A stretch of 64,000 nucleotides of DNA. Origin: JAENVU01 sp031362155 (GTDB lineage Bacteria > Actinomycetota > Acidimicrobiia > IMCC26256 > JAENVU01). The DNA lies in assembly GCA_031362155.1 (NCBI GenBank), contig JANLRZ010000206.1:21992-85991 (forward strand), in the 5' to 3' direction. Under the pieces are notes generated by a model. The model had not been told where the DNA came from and did no database searches. It was given only the letters and a program-made list of their open reading frames with translations. Numbering within the stretch: position 1 is the first letter of the stretch; each line of letters begins with the position of its first letter. The position numbers and the translations under genes are program-made. Of the stretch, positions 1 through 8,922 are shown one piece after another.

Positions 1-1239
1 CACGAGCTGTACCGTCGGAGCTTCGAACACTTCGGTCGGCATATGACGTGCGTCCAGTTCGACAAGCGCGGCATCGGGCTCTCGGATCGCTTCGAGGGCG
101 TCCCCACGATGCAACAACGCAACGAGGACATTTTCGCCGTGATGGACGCGGTCGGATGGGACCGTGCCCATTTCATGGGCGTCTCGGAAGGCGCCGCCAT
201 GGCCCAGCAATTCACGGCCGACTTCCCCGACAAGGTCGAGAGTCTGATGCTGCTGAACACGTTCGTGTCTCCGCAGTACCGAGACCGCTACCCCGAGTTC
301 GTCCATGAGGGTGATCCCCCGATGCTCGGCGTCAACCAGATCGTCGAACGCTTCATGCATATCGCCGCGCTCTGGTCCGAAGACCCGCGCCCGATGGTCG
401 AATGGGAGATGCCCAGCGCGATCGAGAACGAGTCGTTCATCCGCTGGTGCGGGCGATTGCAACGGATGTCGTGCTCACCCAAGGACTTCATCAAACAACT
501 CGAAAGTGTGGTCGCGCTCGATGCGGGTGACTCGCCGGAGCGGATCACCACCCGGACGCTGATCATGCACGTCGCCGGCGATCGCGTCCTGCCGGTTGCG
601 GGCGGTCGGCTCCTCGCCGAGCTGATCCCGGACGCCGAGTACGTCGAGGTCCCCGGCGAGGACCACTTCGCCTGGATCATGCCGAACTGGCGCGAGCTCA
701 ACGACGTCTTGATCGAGTTCGCCACCGGGACGAAAGTCTCGCGAGCCACGACCCGCACGTTCGCGACCGTGGTGTTCACCGACATCGTCGGATCCACCCG
801 CCAGTCAGCCGAGCGCGGCGATGCCGAGTGGCGAGCGGTCCTCGACAGCCACGATCGGATCGCCCGTGGCCTCATCGACGACGCCGGCGGTCGTGTGGTC
901 AAGAGCACCGGCGACGGTTTGTTGGTCACCTTCGACACGCCGTCCCAGGGCGTCGAGTGTGCGATCACTCTGCGCGATGCCCTCGCGGGGATCGGGATCG
1001 ACATCCGGTCCGGCGTCCATGCGGGAGAGATCGAAGTCCATGACGACGGCGACATCTCCGGCATCGCGGTCAACCTCGCGGCGCGCGTGGAGCAGGCCGC
1101 GGGCGACGGTGAAATCTGGGCATCGTCGACGGTGCGAGACATGATGCTCGGCGGCAGTACAACATTTGCCGAAACCGGCGAGCACGAACTCAAAGGTATC
1201 GACGGAACCTGGCGCCTCTTCTCGGTCGCGTCGGTCTGA
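1..1239 (+). CDS. alpha/beta hydrolase fused to class III nucleotide cyclase domain (5' partial)
   Basis: The frame is open from base 1 and the residues before the first ATG (position 43) continue the hydrolase fold, so the true start lies outside the window. The N-terminal part of about 240 residues is an alpha/beta hydrolase: DKRGIGLSDR, then a nucleophile-elbow-like GVSEGAA, and an acid/His region ending GEDHFAW. The C-terminal part of about 165 residues is a class III adenylate/guanylate cyclase domain, starting at TVVFTDIVGST. Both metal-binding Asp are present (codons at 781 and 913, the latter in STGDG). The hydrolase elbow has GxSxG spacing (G-V-S-E-G). This fusion is common in actinobacteria. 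The nucleotide made (cAMP or cGMP) cannot be read from sequence. The next gene starts 17 bp downstream. Confidence 0.88.
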   Translation, partial: HELYRRSFEHFGRHMTCVQFDKRGIGLSDRFEGVPTMQQRNEDIFAVMDAVGWDRAHFMGVSEGAAMAQQFTADFPDKVESLMLLNTFVSPQYRDRYPEFVHEGDPPMLGVNQIVERFMHIAALWSEDPRPMVEWEMPSAIENESFIRWCGRLQRMSCSPKDFIKQLESVVALDAGDSPERITTRTLIMHVAGDRVLPVAGGRLLAELIPDAEYVEVPGEDHFAWIMPNWRELNDVLIEFATGTKVSRATTRTFATVVFTDIVGSTRQSAERGDAEWRAVLDSHDRIARGLIDDAGGRVVKSTGDGLLVTFDTPSQGVECAITLRDALAGIGIDIRSGVHAGEIEVHDDGDISGIAVNLAARVEQAAGDGEIWASSTVRDMMLGGSTTFAETGEHELKGIDGTWRLFSVASV

Positions 1240-1256
1240 CACCACGGGGGAGCCAC

Positions 1257-1892
1257 ATGACCAACGACCGTCCCGAACGCTTGATCTCCGACATGCGTGG
1301 CGTCCGTTACGGCGAGGTGCTCGCCGTCTCGGCGAAGGGATCCACCTTCGAGGCCGAGGTCTACGGCACGCAGATGTTGAACGACTGCCCCCAGGAACTC
1401 TGGGAAACACTCGACCCCGTCGCGATCGCGCAGGATCTCGGCGCGTTGATCGTGAAGCTCAACGGCCCGCGCCACTGGATGCTCGACGGCCTCGGCCAGA
1501 AGACCGCGCCGGTCGAACCGGTGTTCCACGACTTCAATGGCCTCACGATGCGCCGGATCGCCGTGGTTGATCTCGGCGACAACCCTGCCGCGGTCCCGTA
1601 CACCGAGCGGTACGTCAACCGAGGGGCAATTTTCTTCTTCGATGCCGGGAAGCCCATTTTCGAACTCGTCAACCCCGAGGGCGTCGCCTACGTGATGCAG
1701 GCGTACTGCATCGGCGTCGACCCGACACTGCACGCCGACGCGCTCCCCTCACTCGGTGAGCGCTTGGCACTTCCCGAAGGCTGGACCTACCGCAGCCGCA
1801 CCTTGGACGACGAGCTCGTCGTCGACACGAGCGCGACCATTGCAACGGTCCTCCAGGACGAACTGGAGAACACCTACACCCTGCCGAACTGA
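1257..1892 (+). CDS. conserved hypothetical protein, 211 aa
   Basis: I do not recognise a named family. It is a soluble, acidic protein of 211 residues with no signal peptide or membrane segment. A strong Shine-Dalgarno (GGGGGAG) lies just before the ATG. It follows the hydrolase/cyclase gene by 17 bp on the same strand, so the two are probably co-transcribed. Visible features are a motif around residues 40-46 (MLNDCPQ), a segment GPRHWMLDG near residue 72, and a C-terminal half rich in beta-type sequence. The frame is clean, and codon use with G/C in third position supports a real gene. A role linked to the upstream cyclase protein is only a guess from proximity. Confidence 0.75.
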   Translation: MTNDRPERLISDMRGVRYGEVLAVSAKGSTFEAEVYGTQMLNDCPQELWETLDPVAIAQDLGALIVKLNGPRHWMLDGLGQKTAPVEPVFHDFNGLTMRRIAVVDLGDNPAAVPYTERYVNRGAIFFFDAGKPIFELVNPEGVAYVMQAYCIGVDPTLHADALPSLGERLALPEGWTYRSRTLDDELVVDTSATIATVLQDELENTYTLPN

Positions 1893-1900
1893 GCCACCGA

Positions 1901-1915
1901 CCGAGACCATCTCGG
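1901..1915. terminator. short hairpin between convergent genes
   Basis: CCGAG-ACCAT-CTCGG forms a 5-bp stem in the 24-bp gap between two convergent genes. There is no U-tract, so it is only a weak candidate for a bidirectional transcription end. Confidence 0.3.
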
Positions 1916-1916
1916 C

Positions 1917-3197
1917 TCAGCGCCGGTTGGAGAAGTACTTCTTGTAGTTCTCGGCCGAGGCCGCCAGCGCCGGATCGGCATCGAGCTTGGGCTGCATCTT
2001 CGCCCGGGCTGCCTCCCGCTTGGCCGGGATGTACTCCGTCGGCCAGTACCCCTCGTGCGGGCGGTAGCTCTTGAGCACGTTGCGCGCCACCGTGACTTTG
2101 TGCACCTCGTCGACGCCGTCGGCCAGGCCCATGGTGGGCGCCGCGGCGTACATCGCCTGGATCGGGGTGAGGTCGGTGGTGCCGAGCGAACCCAGGATGT
2201 GCAGCGCGTTGAGGCTCACGTCCTGGAGCACCTTGGCCATGGTGTACTTCACCGCGGCGATGTCGGTCCGGCACTCTTGCGTGCTGGTGTTGTCGATCTT
2301 CCAGGCGGTCTCGAGGACGAAGAGGCGCAGCATCCGGATCTGCGCGTACGAGTCGGCGATCTTCTCCTGCACCATCTGGTGTTCGCCGATGATCTTGCCG
2401 TGCGACTCACGACTGAGCGACCGTTCGCACATCATGTCGAAGGCGAGCTTGCATTGGGCGATCGTCCGCATCGCGTGGTGGATGCGCCCGCCGCCGAGGC
2501 GCCGTTGGGCGAGCACCTTGGCGCCATCCTCGGGTCCCAGAAGGTGATCGAGGGGGATGCGCACCTCGTTGTAGATGATGTGGTTGTGGTTGCGCGGCTC
2601 GGGTTGGATCTCCACACCGGGCGTCTGACGCGGCACCACGAACATTCCGTTGGTACACATGACGAAGAGGATGTCGGCGACGCGACCGGCGCTCGTGAAC
2701 CACTTCTCACCGTTGATGACCCACTCGTCGCCGTCACGAGTCGCGTACGTCTTGAACAGGTTGGGGTCCGAGCCACCTTGGGGCTCGGTCATCGAATACG
2801 CCGAGAACATCTCTTGGTTCAGCAGCGGGACGAGCCACCGTTCCTTCTGTTCGTCTGTGCCGTACGCGGCGAGCATCTCCATGTTGCCGGTGTCGGGCGC
2901 GGCCGCACCGAACATCTGCGGCGCCGAGCCGTAGCGACCGATGACCTCGTTGAGTAGACCCAACTTGAGTTGACCGAAACCGGGCCCACCCAGTTCCTCG
3001 TCGAGGAAGATCGCCCACAGGCCCTGATCCTTGACCTGCTGTTGCAGGCCGCGTACGTAGGCCTTGACCACCGGATCCGGCGAACGCACCGCGTACGGGA
3101 ACACGTAGTCGAGCGGTTCGACCTCTTCACGGCAGAACTCCTCGACCCAATCGAGCTTCTTCTGAAATTCCGGATCGGTCGAAAAGTCCCAAGCCAC
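1917..3197 (-). CDS. acyl-CoA dehydrogenase family protein
   Basis: A 426-residue flavoprotein of the acyl-CoA dehydrogenase superfamily, closest in layout to the ACAD10/11-like branch. The order is an N-terminal helical domain, a middle beta domain (YSMTEPQGGSD at about residue 135; WVINGEKWFTSAG near 160, where the flavin stacks), and a C-terminal helical domain ending with DGVDEVHKVTVAR. The reaction would be FAD-dependent alpha,beta-dehydrogenation of an acyl-CoA, with electrons passed to ETF. The start is GTG at 3197 with GGGAG five bases upstream. Its substrate cannot be told from sequence. It is convergent with the hypothetical gene at 1257. A beta-oxidation role is inferred from family only. 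Confidence 0.92.
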   Translation of the reverse strand: MAWDFSTDPEFQKKLDWVEEFCREEVEPLDYVFPYAVRSPDPVVKAYVRGLQQQVKDQGLWAIFLDEELGGPGFGQLKLGLLNEVIGRYGSAPQMFGAAAPDTGNMEMLAAYGTDEQKERWLVPLLNQEMFSAYSMTEPQGGSDPNLFKTYATRDGDEWVINGEKWFTSAGRVADILFVMCTNGMFVVPRQTPGVEIQPEPRNHNHIIYNEVRIPLDHLLGPEDGAKVLAQRRLGGGRIHHAMRTIAQCKLAFDMMCERSLSRESHGKIIGEHQMVQEKIADSYAQIRMLRLFVLETAWKIDNTSTQECRTDIAAVKYTMAKVLQDVSLNALHILGSLGTTDLTPIQAMYAAAPTMGLADGVDEVHKVTVARNVLKSYRPHEGYWPTEYIPAKREAARAKMQPKLDADPALAASAENYKKYFSNRR

Positions 3198-3310
3198 GGT
3201 GTCTCCCTTGTCGGCGTGACGGGGAACCTACGGCATGCACGCCGCCCACGGTCAAGCCGCTGCGGGTAGATGCCGGTCACGCGGCGCGGTACGGCTGCCT
3301 GCTCGGCTCC

Positions 3311-5515
3311 TCACGATCGCGGCGGGTCCCACCGGTCCGCCGGGATCGCCGCCGGCCGCCCACCGACCCCGGCCTGATCGACGATCGAGCTGACCGTCGA
3401 CACGTCAGTGAGCACGTGGTTCTCGCCGAAGGTGAGGTTCTTCGGATACGACACCCCCTTCGCGTCCGTGTACGGACAGATGTTGAAGAAGCGCTCGGTG
3501 CTGTAGGGCGTGAAGTGCACCAACGACTCGTACCCGGCGCTGTAACCGGCGATGTCCTGTTCGAGCGGTGGCTGGAACCAATGATTGTCCTCGAACCGGA
3601 TATCGCCGTAGGTCACACACCCGCCGATCTCACTGCCGTAGCGCTGGCCATCCGCAATCGACAACAGGCCCGAGTAGGCCAGCGGGTCGTCGGCGGGCGG
3701 CGGCGGCCCGAAGTCCAAGAACCCGACCGGGTTGTTGATCGACACATTGCCCGCGACCACCACGTGACGGGTTCCGCCGTCGGTATAGAAGGTGTTGGCG
3801 CCGGCGGCCGGCCGCTTGTTCATCGCGAGGTTGTCCCGAATCTGCAGCGCGGTGGCCGGGCCCCGACCTTGGGCGCCGGTCGTATAGATCGCGCCACCGT
3901 CCCACATCACGTTCAGAAAGTCGTCGATGCGGTTGGCTGCGATGACGTTATGGCGGTTCTGACTCGGCGATGTGACCTTGCCCCACATGCCGCTCGTTGC
4001 ATTGGGCAATCCGGGGAAGCTCCCCTGGTCCAGGAGCCCCCAGCCCCACCCGATCGAGATCCCCGTCCACGGCACGTCGACGATCGTGTTGTGCGCGACG
4101 TTGGTGTACTCCGAGAAGCCAATGGTGATACCCGCAGTGTCTACGTACTCGCGCCCGAGATGCTCGAGCAGATTGTTCGCGATCGTGTTGTGCGTCGTGA
4201 ACTGGTCCGGAGTCTTGGGGTGCGCGTCGGCTTCGGTTACGTCGCCGAGTTGGATGCCGCCCGCCGAAAGATCGGAGAACACATTGTCTTCGATCCGGTT
4301 GTGCTGCGCGCCCGAACCGAACGACACCCCGATCGCACCGAGGTGTTCGAAGACGTTGCCGCGCACGGTGATCCGGTGAGCGCGATCGAACTGCAGGCTC
4401 CCAGGGGTCGCGACATCGTGTTGGTCGTGGCCGATGATGTTGGTCGGGTGGCCGCGCCCGACCAGGCGGAAGCCGTTCTGGTCATCCACGTACCCATCGG
4501 CCGAGCTGGGTTCCATCCACGTGGCGCCCGTGAAGGTCATACCCTCGAATCGCAGGTCGGTCACGGGTGCCTTCGCGGTTCCCCGGGCGACGATCAGCCC
4601 CTCGGAGCGAGCCAACTCGACGACGGCCGTGCGCATGTCCTCGCCGGGCCGGGGTAGGTAGAAGAGCGATCCCGCGGCACCGTCGAGGTACCACTCGCCC
4701 GGCTCGTCGAGAAACGACAAGGAGTTCTCGAACCGCTGCACCTGCCAGAAGCTCCAGATCCCGGGCTGGTTGGTCTTGGCCTGACGAAACACGTTGGCGT
4801 TGTCCCAGCCCGGTCGTTGCATGGTGATCAGCCCGACGCCGGTCCCAGGATCGGCCGCCGCGACCGCCGCGACCGGAACGCTGGTCATCTTCCACTGGTC
4901 GTACCCGACGGCGCGAATGGCGCGCGGGTTCGTCCAGGTCGTCGGATCCCGCCAGCCCGCCGGGTTGAGATCGGTCACCTCGTACTGAATCCCGCGTTCG
5001 GCCGGATCCTCGGACCAGTGCGGCAGGAATGCGACGGGAAATTCCGTGGTCTGCGCGACCGTCGCCCGCCGGCCGTTGACGTAGAGCTGGCGGGATCCCG
5101 CGCGTCCGACCGGCGCCTTCCAGATGCCGAGAGGGCCATCGACCCGCGACCACGACGGGCCGGGGACCGAGGAGGCGCCGGACACCGTCGCGTGCTCTCC
5201 GGGCGTGGATCGGTAGACGACGTCGTGGCCCGGACGGCCCGAGTCACGACCGTCGAAGCGGAGCGGATGATCGACGCGATACGTGCCGCCCCGCAGGTTG
5301 ACGGTCACATCACCGCGACCGCCCGAGCGGGCGACATCGCGGGCACGATCAAGCGTCCGAAACGGCGAATCCTTGCTCCCCGATCCGTCATCGTGACCGT
5401 CGGGCGCCACCCAGATGGTCCGCGCGCCGGTGGCCGAGTCATCCGACGTGCACCCGAGGACACCCACCGTCATGACCGCAACCAGCAGGGGAACGAGCAC
5501 ACCACGTCGAGTCAT
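3311..5515 (-). CDS. secreted right-handed beta-helix lipoprotein
   Basis: A protein of about 734 residues. I start it at the ATG at 5515 because a GAGGGGG ribosome site lies a few bases upstream. The N-terminus is a lipoprotein signal (positively charged MTRR, a hydrophobic run, lipobox VLGC), so it should be lipid-anchored outside the membrane. The first mature domain starts WVAPDGHDDGSGS and PFRTLDRARD, typical of pectin/polysaccharide-acting parallel beta-helix proteins. The middle (residues about 330-620) has repeated N-x-I/F-x-x-N and GI-type coils (FEHLGAIGVSFGSG, NNLLEHLG, AHNTIVDVPWTGI). The layout resembles GH141-type glycosidases and polysaccharide lyases. The substrate is unknown. 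The catalytic residues cannot be assigned safely without alignment. Confidence 0.85.
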   Translation of the reverse strand: MTRRGVLVPLLVAVMTVGVLGCTSDDSATGARTIWVAPDGHDDGSGSKDSPFRTLDRARDVARSGGRGDVTVNLRGGTYRVDHPLRFDGRDSGRPGHDVVYRSTPGEHATVSGASSVPGPSWSRVDGPLGIWKAPVGRAGSRQLYVNGRRATVAQTTEFPVAFLPHWSEDPAERGIQYEVTDLNPAGWRDPTTWTNPRAIRAVGYDQWKMTSVPVAAVAAADPGTGVGLITMQRPGWDNANVFRQAKTNQPGIWSFWQVQRFENSLSFLDEPGEWYLDGAAGSLFYLPRPGEDMRTAVVELARSEGLIVARGTAKAPVTDLRFEGMTFTGATWMEPSSADGYVDDQNGFRLVGRGHPTNIIGHDQHDVATPGSLQFDRAHRITVRGNVFEHLGAIGVSFGSGAQHNRIEDNVFSDLSAGGIQLGDVTEADAHPKTPDQFTTHNTIANNLLEHLGREYVDTAGITIGFSEYTNVAHNTIVDVPWTGISIGWGWGLLDQGSFPGLPNATSGMWGKVTSPSQNRHNVIAANRIDDFLNVMWDGGAIYTTGAQGRGPATALQIRDNLAMNKRPAAGANTFYTDGGTRHVVVAGNVSINNPVGFLDFGPPPPADDPLAYSGLLSIADGQRYGSEIGGCVTYGDIRFEDNHWFQPPLEQDIAGYSAGYESLVHFTPYSTERFFNICPYTDAKGVSYPKNLTFGENHVLTDVSTVSSIVDQAGVGGRPAAIPADRWDPPRS

Positions 5516-5651
5516 GACACCCCCTCGACCGACCACTGGTCCGGCTGAACCCTGATTCCCAGGACTCAGCGAGGGTGAGGGGGTCTTGTTCCCGAACGAT
5601 TAACGGTGTAAAGTTGCCCAACGTGTTCGGACACTCTTGGGGGGAAACGTT

Positions 5652-6431
5652 GTGATTGGTCGATTGATGAAGTTTGTGGTGACGGGAGCGCTCGTGGGCT
5701 CGCCGCTCCTCGTGATCGGCGGCCAGCCTGCCGGCGCGGAGACCGTGGCCGTGTCCTGTACCGGGATCCGTTCGATCATCACCCTGAACCCGGCGACGGG
5801 GTCCGGCGATGCCAAGTACACCAAGTGGTCGACGAAGGATTCGGACGGCACCAAGCTCAGTCTGCTCGGATCTCCGATTCCGGCCGACACGCAGGCCTGC
5901 ACCATCGACGCCGGGATCAGCACGAATCAGCCCGGTCAGGACGTCAAGTATCTCCTCGACGACCAGACGAACGGCGCGGCCAACCTGACCACGAGCGGCG
6001 CGCTGGCCAAGAGCGTGCTGAGCGTGATCGGCAGTGGCACGTGTCGGGCCGGCGACCCGCTGTTGAGCACCACCTACCCGGCGGCCTACCCATTGCAGGG
6101 CAAGGTCATCACCAAGTTCGACCAGACGAACGCGAGCCTCGTGCAGATCCAGATGCAGTCCTACATCCGACTGGGTTCGGACCCACTCGACACCGACGGT
6201 GACGTGACCGTCACCGGCCTCGTCATCAAGGGCCCGGCACTTGGCGGAGCCGTCAAGGCCACGTTGGCGCTCTTCCCGACCAACAGCGCGAAGAACCTGA
6301 ACCCGGTCGACTGCATCGTTGCCAGCGGTTCGTCGGCCGGCAACGCGGCGATCGCCGAGATGTCACTCCTCCAGTCCGACGGCTCCGACGCCGGGACCGG
6401 CATCGACCCGTGGACAGTCACCATCCCGTAG
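5652..6431 (+). CDS. secreted hypothetical protein, 259 aa
   Basis: The start is set at GTG 5652, since GGGGGG sits seven bases upstream; a TTG at 5637 would place the ribosome site inside the gene. The protein opens with a classical signal peptide (MIGRLMKFVV, hydrophobic core, cleavage after QPAGA). The mature part is about 230 residues, has few charged runs, and contains four cysteines (SCTG, QACT, SGTCRAG, DCIV) that could form two disulfides outside the cell. I do not recognise a domain. It is divergent from the beta-helix lipoprotein gene, sharing the 136-bp intergenic region. Its leader (CTTGGGGGGAAACG) closely resembles that of the secreted gene starting at 18604. Confidence 0.8.
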   Translation: MIGRLMKFVVTGALVGSPLLVIGGQPAGAETVAVSCTGIRSIITLNPATGSGDAKYTKWSTKDSDGTKLSLLGSPIPADTQACTIDAGISTNQPGQDVKYLLDDQTNGAANLTTSGALAKSVLSVIGSGTCRAGDPLLSTTYPAAYPLQGKVITKFDQTNASLVQIQMQSYIRLGSDPLDTDGDVTVTGLVIKGPALGGAVKATLALFPTNSAKNLNPVDCIVASGSSAGNAAIAEMSLLQSDGSDAGTGIDPWTVTIP

Positions 6432-6445
6432 CACTGAGTCGCGGT

Positions 6446-6469
6446 GCCACCGTCGGAGATGGCGGTGGC
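6446..6469. terminator. hairpin between convergent genes
   Basis: GCCACCG and CGGTGGC pair over seven bases around a 10-nt loop, between the secreted gene ending at 6431 and the MaoC gene ending at 6499. A second small stem (CGCCC/GGGCG, about 6479-6491) follows. There is no U-run, so termination is inferred from position and stem strength. Confidence 0.45.
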
Positions 6470-6498
6470 TCCGCGCTCGCCCTTTCGGGCGCACCTGC

Positions 6499-6981
6499 TC
6501 AGGCGTAGATCATCCGGGTGACCCATTCGGCCACCAGCGCCGGCTTGTCCTCGCCTTCGATCTCGACCGTGAAGTTCCGCGTCGTCTCGATGGCGCTGCC
6601 CTTCAACTCGACGTTCGCCGTCACCGCGCGAGCCCGAATGCGTGAGCCGACCTTGACCGGGCTCACGAATCGCACCCGGTTGAAGCCGTAGTTGATCCCC
6701 ATGAGGAGACCCTCGTATCGCGAGGGATCCGAGGGGGCGCTGCTGGCACCGTGCGCAAGATGCGTGAGCATCGAGAGGGTCAGGAACCCATGCGCAATCG
6801 TCGTGCCGAACGGCGTGTTCTTCGCCGCCTCGGGATCGACGTGGATGAACTGGTGATCCTGGGTCACGTCGGCGAACTGGTCGATCTGGTCCTGGGTGAC
6901 CTGGAACCATTCCCCGGTCCCTTCGTCGTTGCCGACGTCGGTGAGGAATTTCTGATAGGCGCTGGCGGCTGCTTCACTCAT
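6499..6981 (-). CDS. MaoC-like (R)-hydratase / dehydratase
   Basis: A 160-residue single hot-dog domain of the MaoC family, matching the usual length of about 150. The hydratase signature is visible: ITQ-type QFADVTQDHQFIHVDPEAA, with the catalytic Asp/His pair, then FGTTIAHGFLTLS. Such proteins add water to 2-enoyl-CoA or related thioesters. The start is ATG 6981, where the family sequence begins (MSEAAASAYQ). The frame extends further upstream, but that part is low-complexity and unrelated. It is divergent from the flavin monooxygenase gene at 7098. The acyl-CoA dehydrogenase at 1917 could act in the same type of pathway, but the two are not adjacent. Confidence 0.9.
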   Translation of the reverse strand: MSEAAASAYQKFLTDVGNDEGTGEWFQVTQDQIDQFADVTQDHQFIHVDPEAAKNTPFGTTIAHGFLTLSMLTHLAHGASSAPSDPSRYEGLLMGINYGFNRVRFVSPVKVGSRIRARAVTANVELKGSAIETTRNFTVEIEGEDKPALVAEWVTRMIYA

Positions 6982-7097
6982 GAACGGGACCCTAGAGGCT
7001 CTCCGAACGGTCATGTTCGGCCGCGCCCCGCTGATTTCACACCGACTGCAACAACCTGGTTCACTGCCCGAGACCGACTGCGACGCCGGAGGGGCCA

Positions 7098-8903
7098 ATG
7101 ACGACCATCGACACCGCGGCCTTGCGAGCAAAGTACGCCGAGGAGCGGGACAAGCGGATTCGCCCGGACGGCAAAGCGCAATACGTGCAACCAACGGGTC
7201 GCTTCGCACCCCTGCTCGAAGATCCGTACACGCCGCGAGTCGAGCGGGAGTCGGTCCACGACGACGTCACCGTCGCCATCATCGGCGGCGGTTTCGGCGG
7301 GGTGTGCACCGGGGCGCAGTTGAAGATCGCCGGCGTCGACGACCTCCGCATCGTCGAAGGTGGCGGCGATGTCGGCGGGGCCTGGTACTGGAACCGTTAC
7401 CCCGGCGCCATGTGCGACACGGCCGCGATGATCTACCTGCCGATGCTCGAAGAGACCGGCTACCGGCCGACGATGAAGTACGTGCCGGCAACTGAGATCC
7501 ATGCGCACGTCCAACGCATCGCCACCCAGTACGGCCTCTACGACAACGCGCTCTTCTCCACCGAAGTGACCGAACTCGTCTGGGACGACACCGTCGCCCG
7601 CTGGATCATCCGCACCGATCGCGGTGACGAGTTCCGAGCCCGGTTCGTGGCGATGGGTACCGGCCCGCTCCACCGCCCGAAGCTCCCGGGGATCCCCGGC
7701 ATCGAATCGTTCGCGGGTCCCGCGTTCCACACCTCGCGCTGGGACTACGGCATCACCGGTGGCGGCCCCGACGCACCCATGACGAACCTCGCCGACCAGC
7801 GCGTCGGGATCATCGGCACCGGCGCGACGGCGGTGCAGTGCATCCCTCCGTTGGGTCGCGACGCGAAGGAACTGTTCGTGTTCCAACGCACGCCGTCATC
7901 GATCGACGTTCGGGCCAACCACGAGATCGACCCCGAGTGGTTCGCCACGCTGCAACCCGGCTGGCAGCACGAGTGGCTGATCAACTTCGCGACCCTCCAG
8001 ACCGGGGGCTTCGCCGACGAGGATCTCGTGAAGGACGGCTGGACCGACATCGCGCAGCGCATCCGCGACCGGGTGATCGCCGACATCGCCAACGCGACGG
8101 TCGACCAGCCGTTCGACGCCGATGCGTTCCAGCGCGCTTACCACGACAGCGACGACGAGAAGATGACCGAGATCCGGGCTCGGGTCGACGCGATCGTCGA
8201 AGACTCCGCGACCGCCGAGGCGCTCAAGCCCTGGTACCGCCAGCTGTGCAAACGGCCGTGCTTCCACGACGAGTACCTGCAGGCGTACAACCGGCCGAAC
8301 GTGCACCTCGTCGACACCGACGGTCAGGGGGTCACGCGCATCGACGCAACCGGCGTGTGGGTCGGCGACGCGCACTACGAGCTCGATCTCTTGATCTTCG
8401 CCTCGGGCTTCGAGGTGGGCACGGAGTACGCGCGCCGGTCCGGCTACGAGACGGTCGGGCGCGACGGGCTCACCCTCACCCAGCGGTGGGCCAACGGCAC
8501 CGAGACCCTGCACGGCATCCACATCCGCAACTTCCCCAACCTGTTCATCATCGGCATCTCCCAGGCCGCCAACCTGATCTCGAACATCACCTCGAACCTG
8601 GTCGACAGCGGCCGCACGATCGCGACCGTGGTCCGCCACGCGATCGACGTCGATGCCGACGAGGTCGAGGTCACCGAGGCTGCGGAGCAGGCGTGGGTCC
8701 ACATGTTGGAGGACAACCCCCGGTCGTTCGGCGGCGACCCCACCTGCACGCCGGGCTATTACAACAACGAGGGCCACGAGATCGGCCGCAAGGACTGGCT
8801 CGGCGGGAGCGGCTACCCCGAGGGGCCAGTGGCCTACTTCGCCTTTATCGACCGTTGGCGGAACTCGGGCGAATTCGCGGGTGTGGAGTTCACGACTCGT
8901 TGA
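7098..8903 (+). CDS. flavin-containing (Baeyer-Villiger type) monooxygenase
   Basis: A 601-residue two-dinucleotide-binding-domain flavoprotein. The FAD site is IIGGGFGG (residues 61-68), followed by GGAWYWNRYPGAMCD (93-107). The Baeyer-Villiger fingerprint F-x-G-x3-H-x3-W-D runs from F205 to D216. The NADPH-binding motif IIGTGATAVQ is at 238-247. The enzyme would use NADPH and O2 to insert oxygen next to a ketone. The roughly 50-residue N-terminal extension before the FAD motif is normal for the longer members (cyclopentadecanone or steroid monooxygenase type). GGAGGGG precedes the ATG. The substrate cannot be assigned, and no lactone hydrolase or alcohol dehydrogenase is adjacent. Confidence 0.93.
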   Translation: MTTIDTAALRAKYAEERDKRIRPDGKAQYVQPTGRFAPLLEDPYTPRVERESVHDDVTVAIIGGGFGGVCTGAQLKIAGVDDLRIVEGGGDVGGAWYWNRYPGAMCDTAAMIYLPMLEETGYRPTMKYVPATEIHAHVQRIATQYGLYDNALFSTEVTELVWDDTVARWIIRTDRGDEFRARFVAMGTGPLHRPKLPGIPGIESFAGPAFHTSRWDYGITGGGPDAPMTNLADQRVGIIGTGATAVQCIPPLGRDAKELFVFQRTPSSIDVRANHEIDPEWFATLQPGWQHEWLINFATLQTGGFADEDLVKDGWTDIAQRIRDRVIADIANATVDQPFDADAFQRAYHDSDDEKMTEIRARVDAIVEDSATAEALKPWYRQLCKRPCFHDEYLQAYNRPNVHLVDTDGQGVTRIDATGVWVGDAHYELDLLIFASGFEVGTEYARRSGYETVGRDGLTLTQRWANGTETLHGIHIRNFPNLFIIGISQAANLISNITSNLVDSGRTIATVVRHAIDVDADEVEVTEAAEQAWVHMLEDNPRSFGGDPTCTPGYYNNEGHEIGRKDWLGGSGYPEGPVAYFAFIDRWRNSGEFAGVEFTTR

Positions 8904-8922
8904 TGACGCGGGAAGCGACGAG

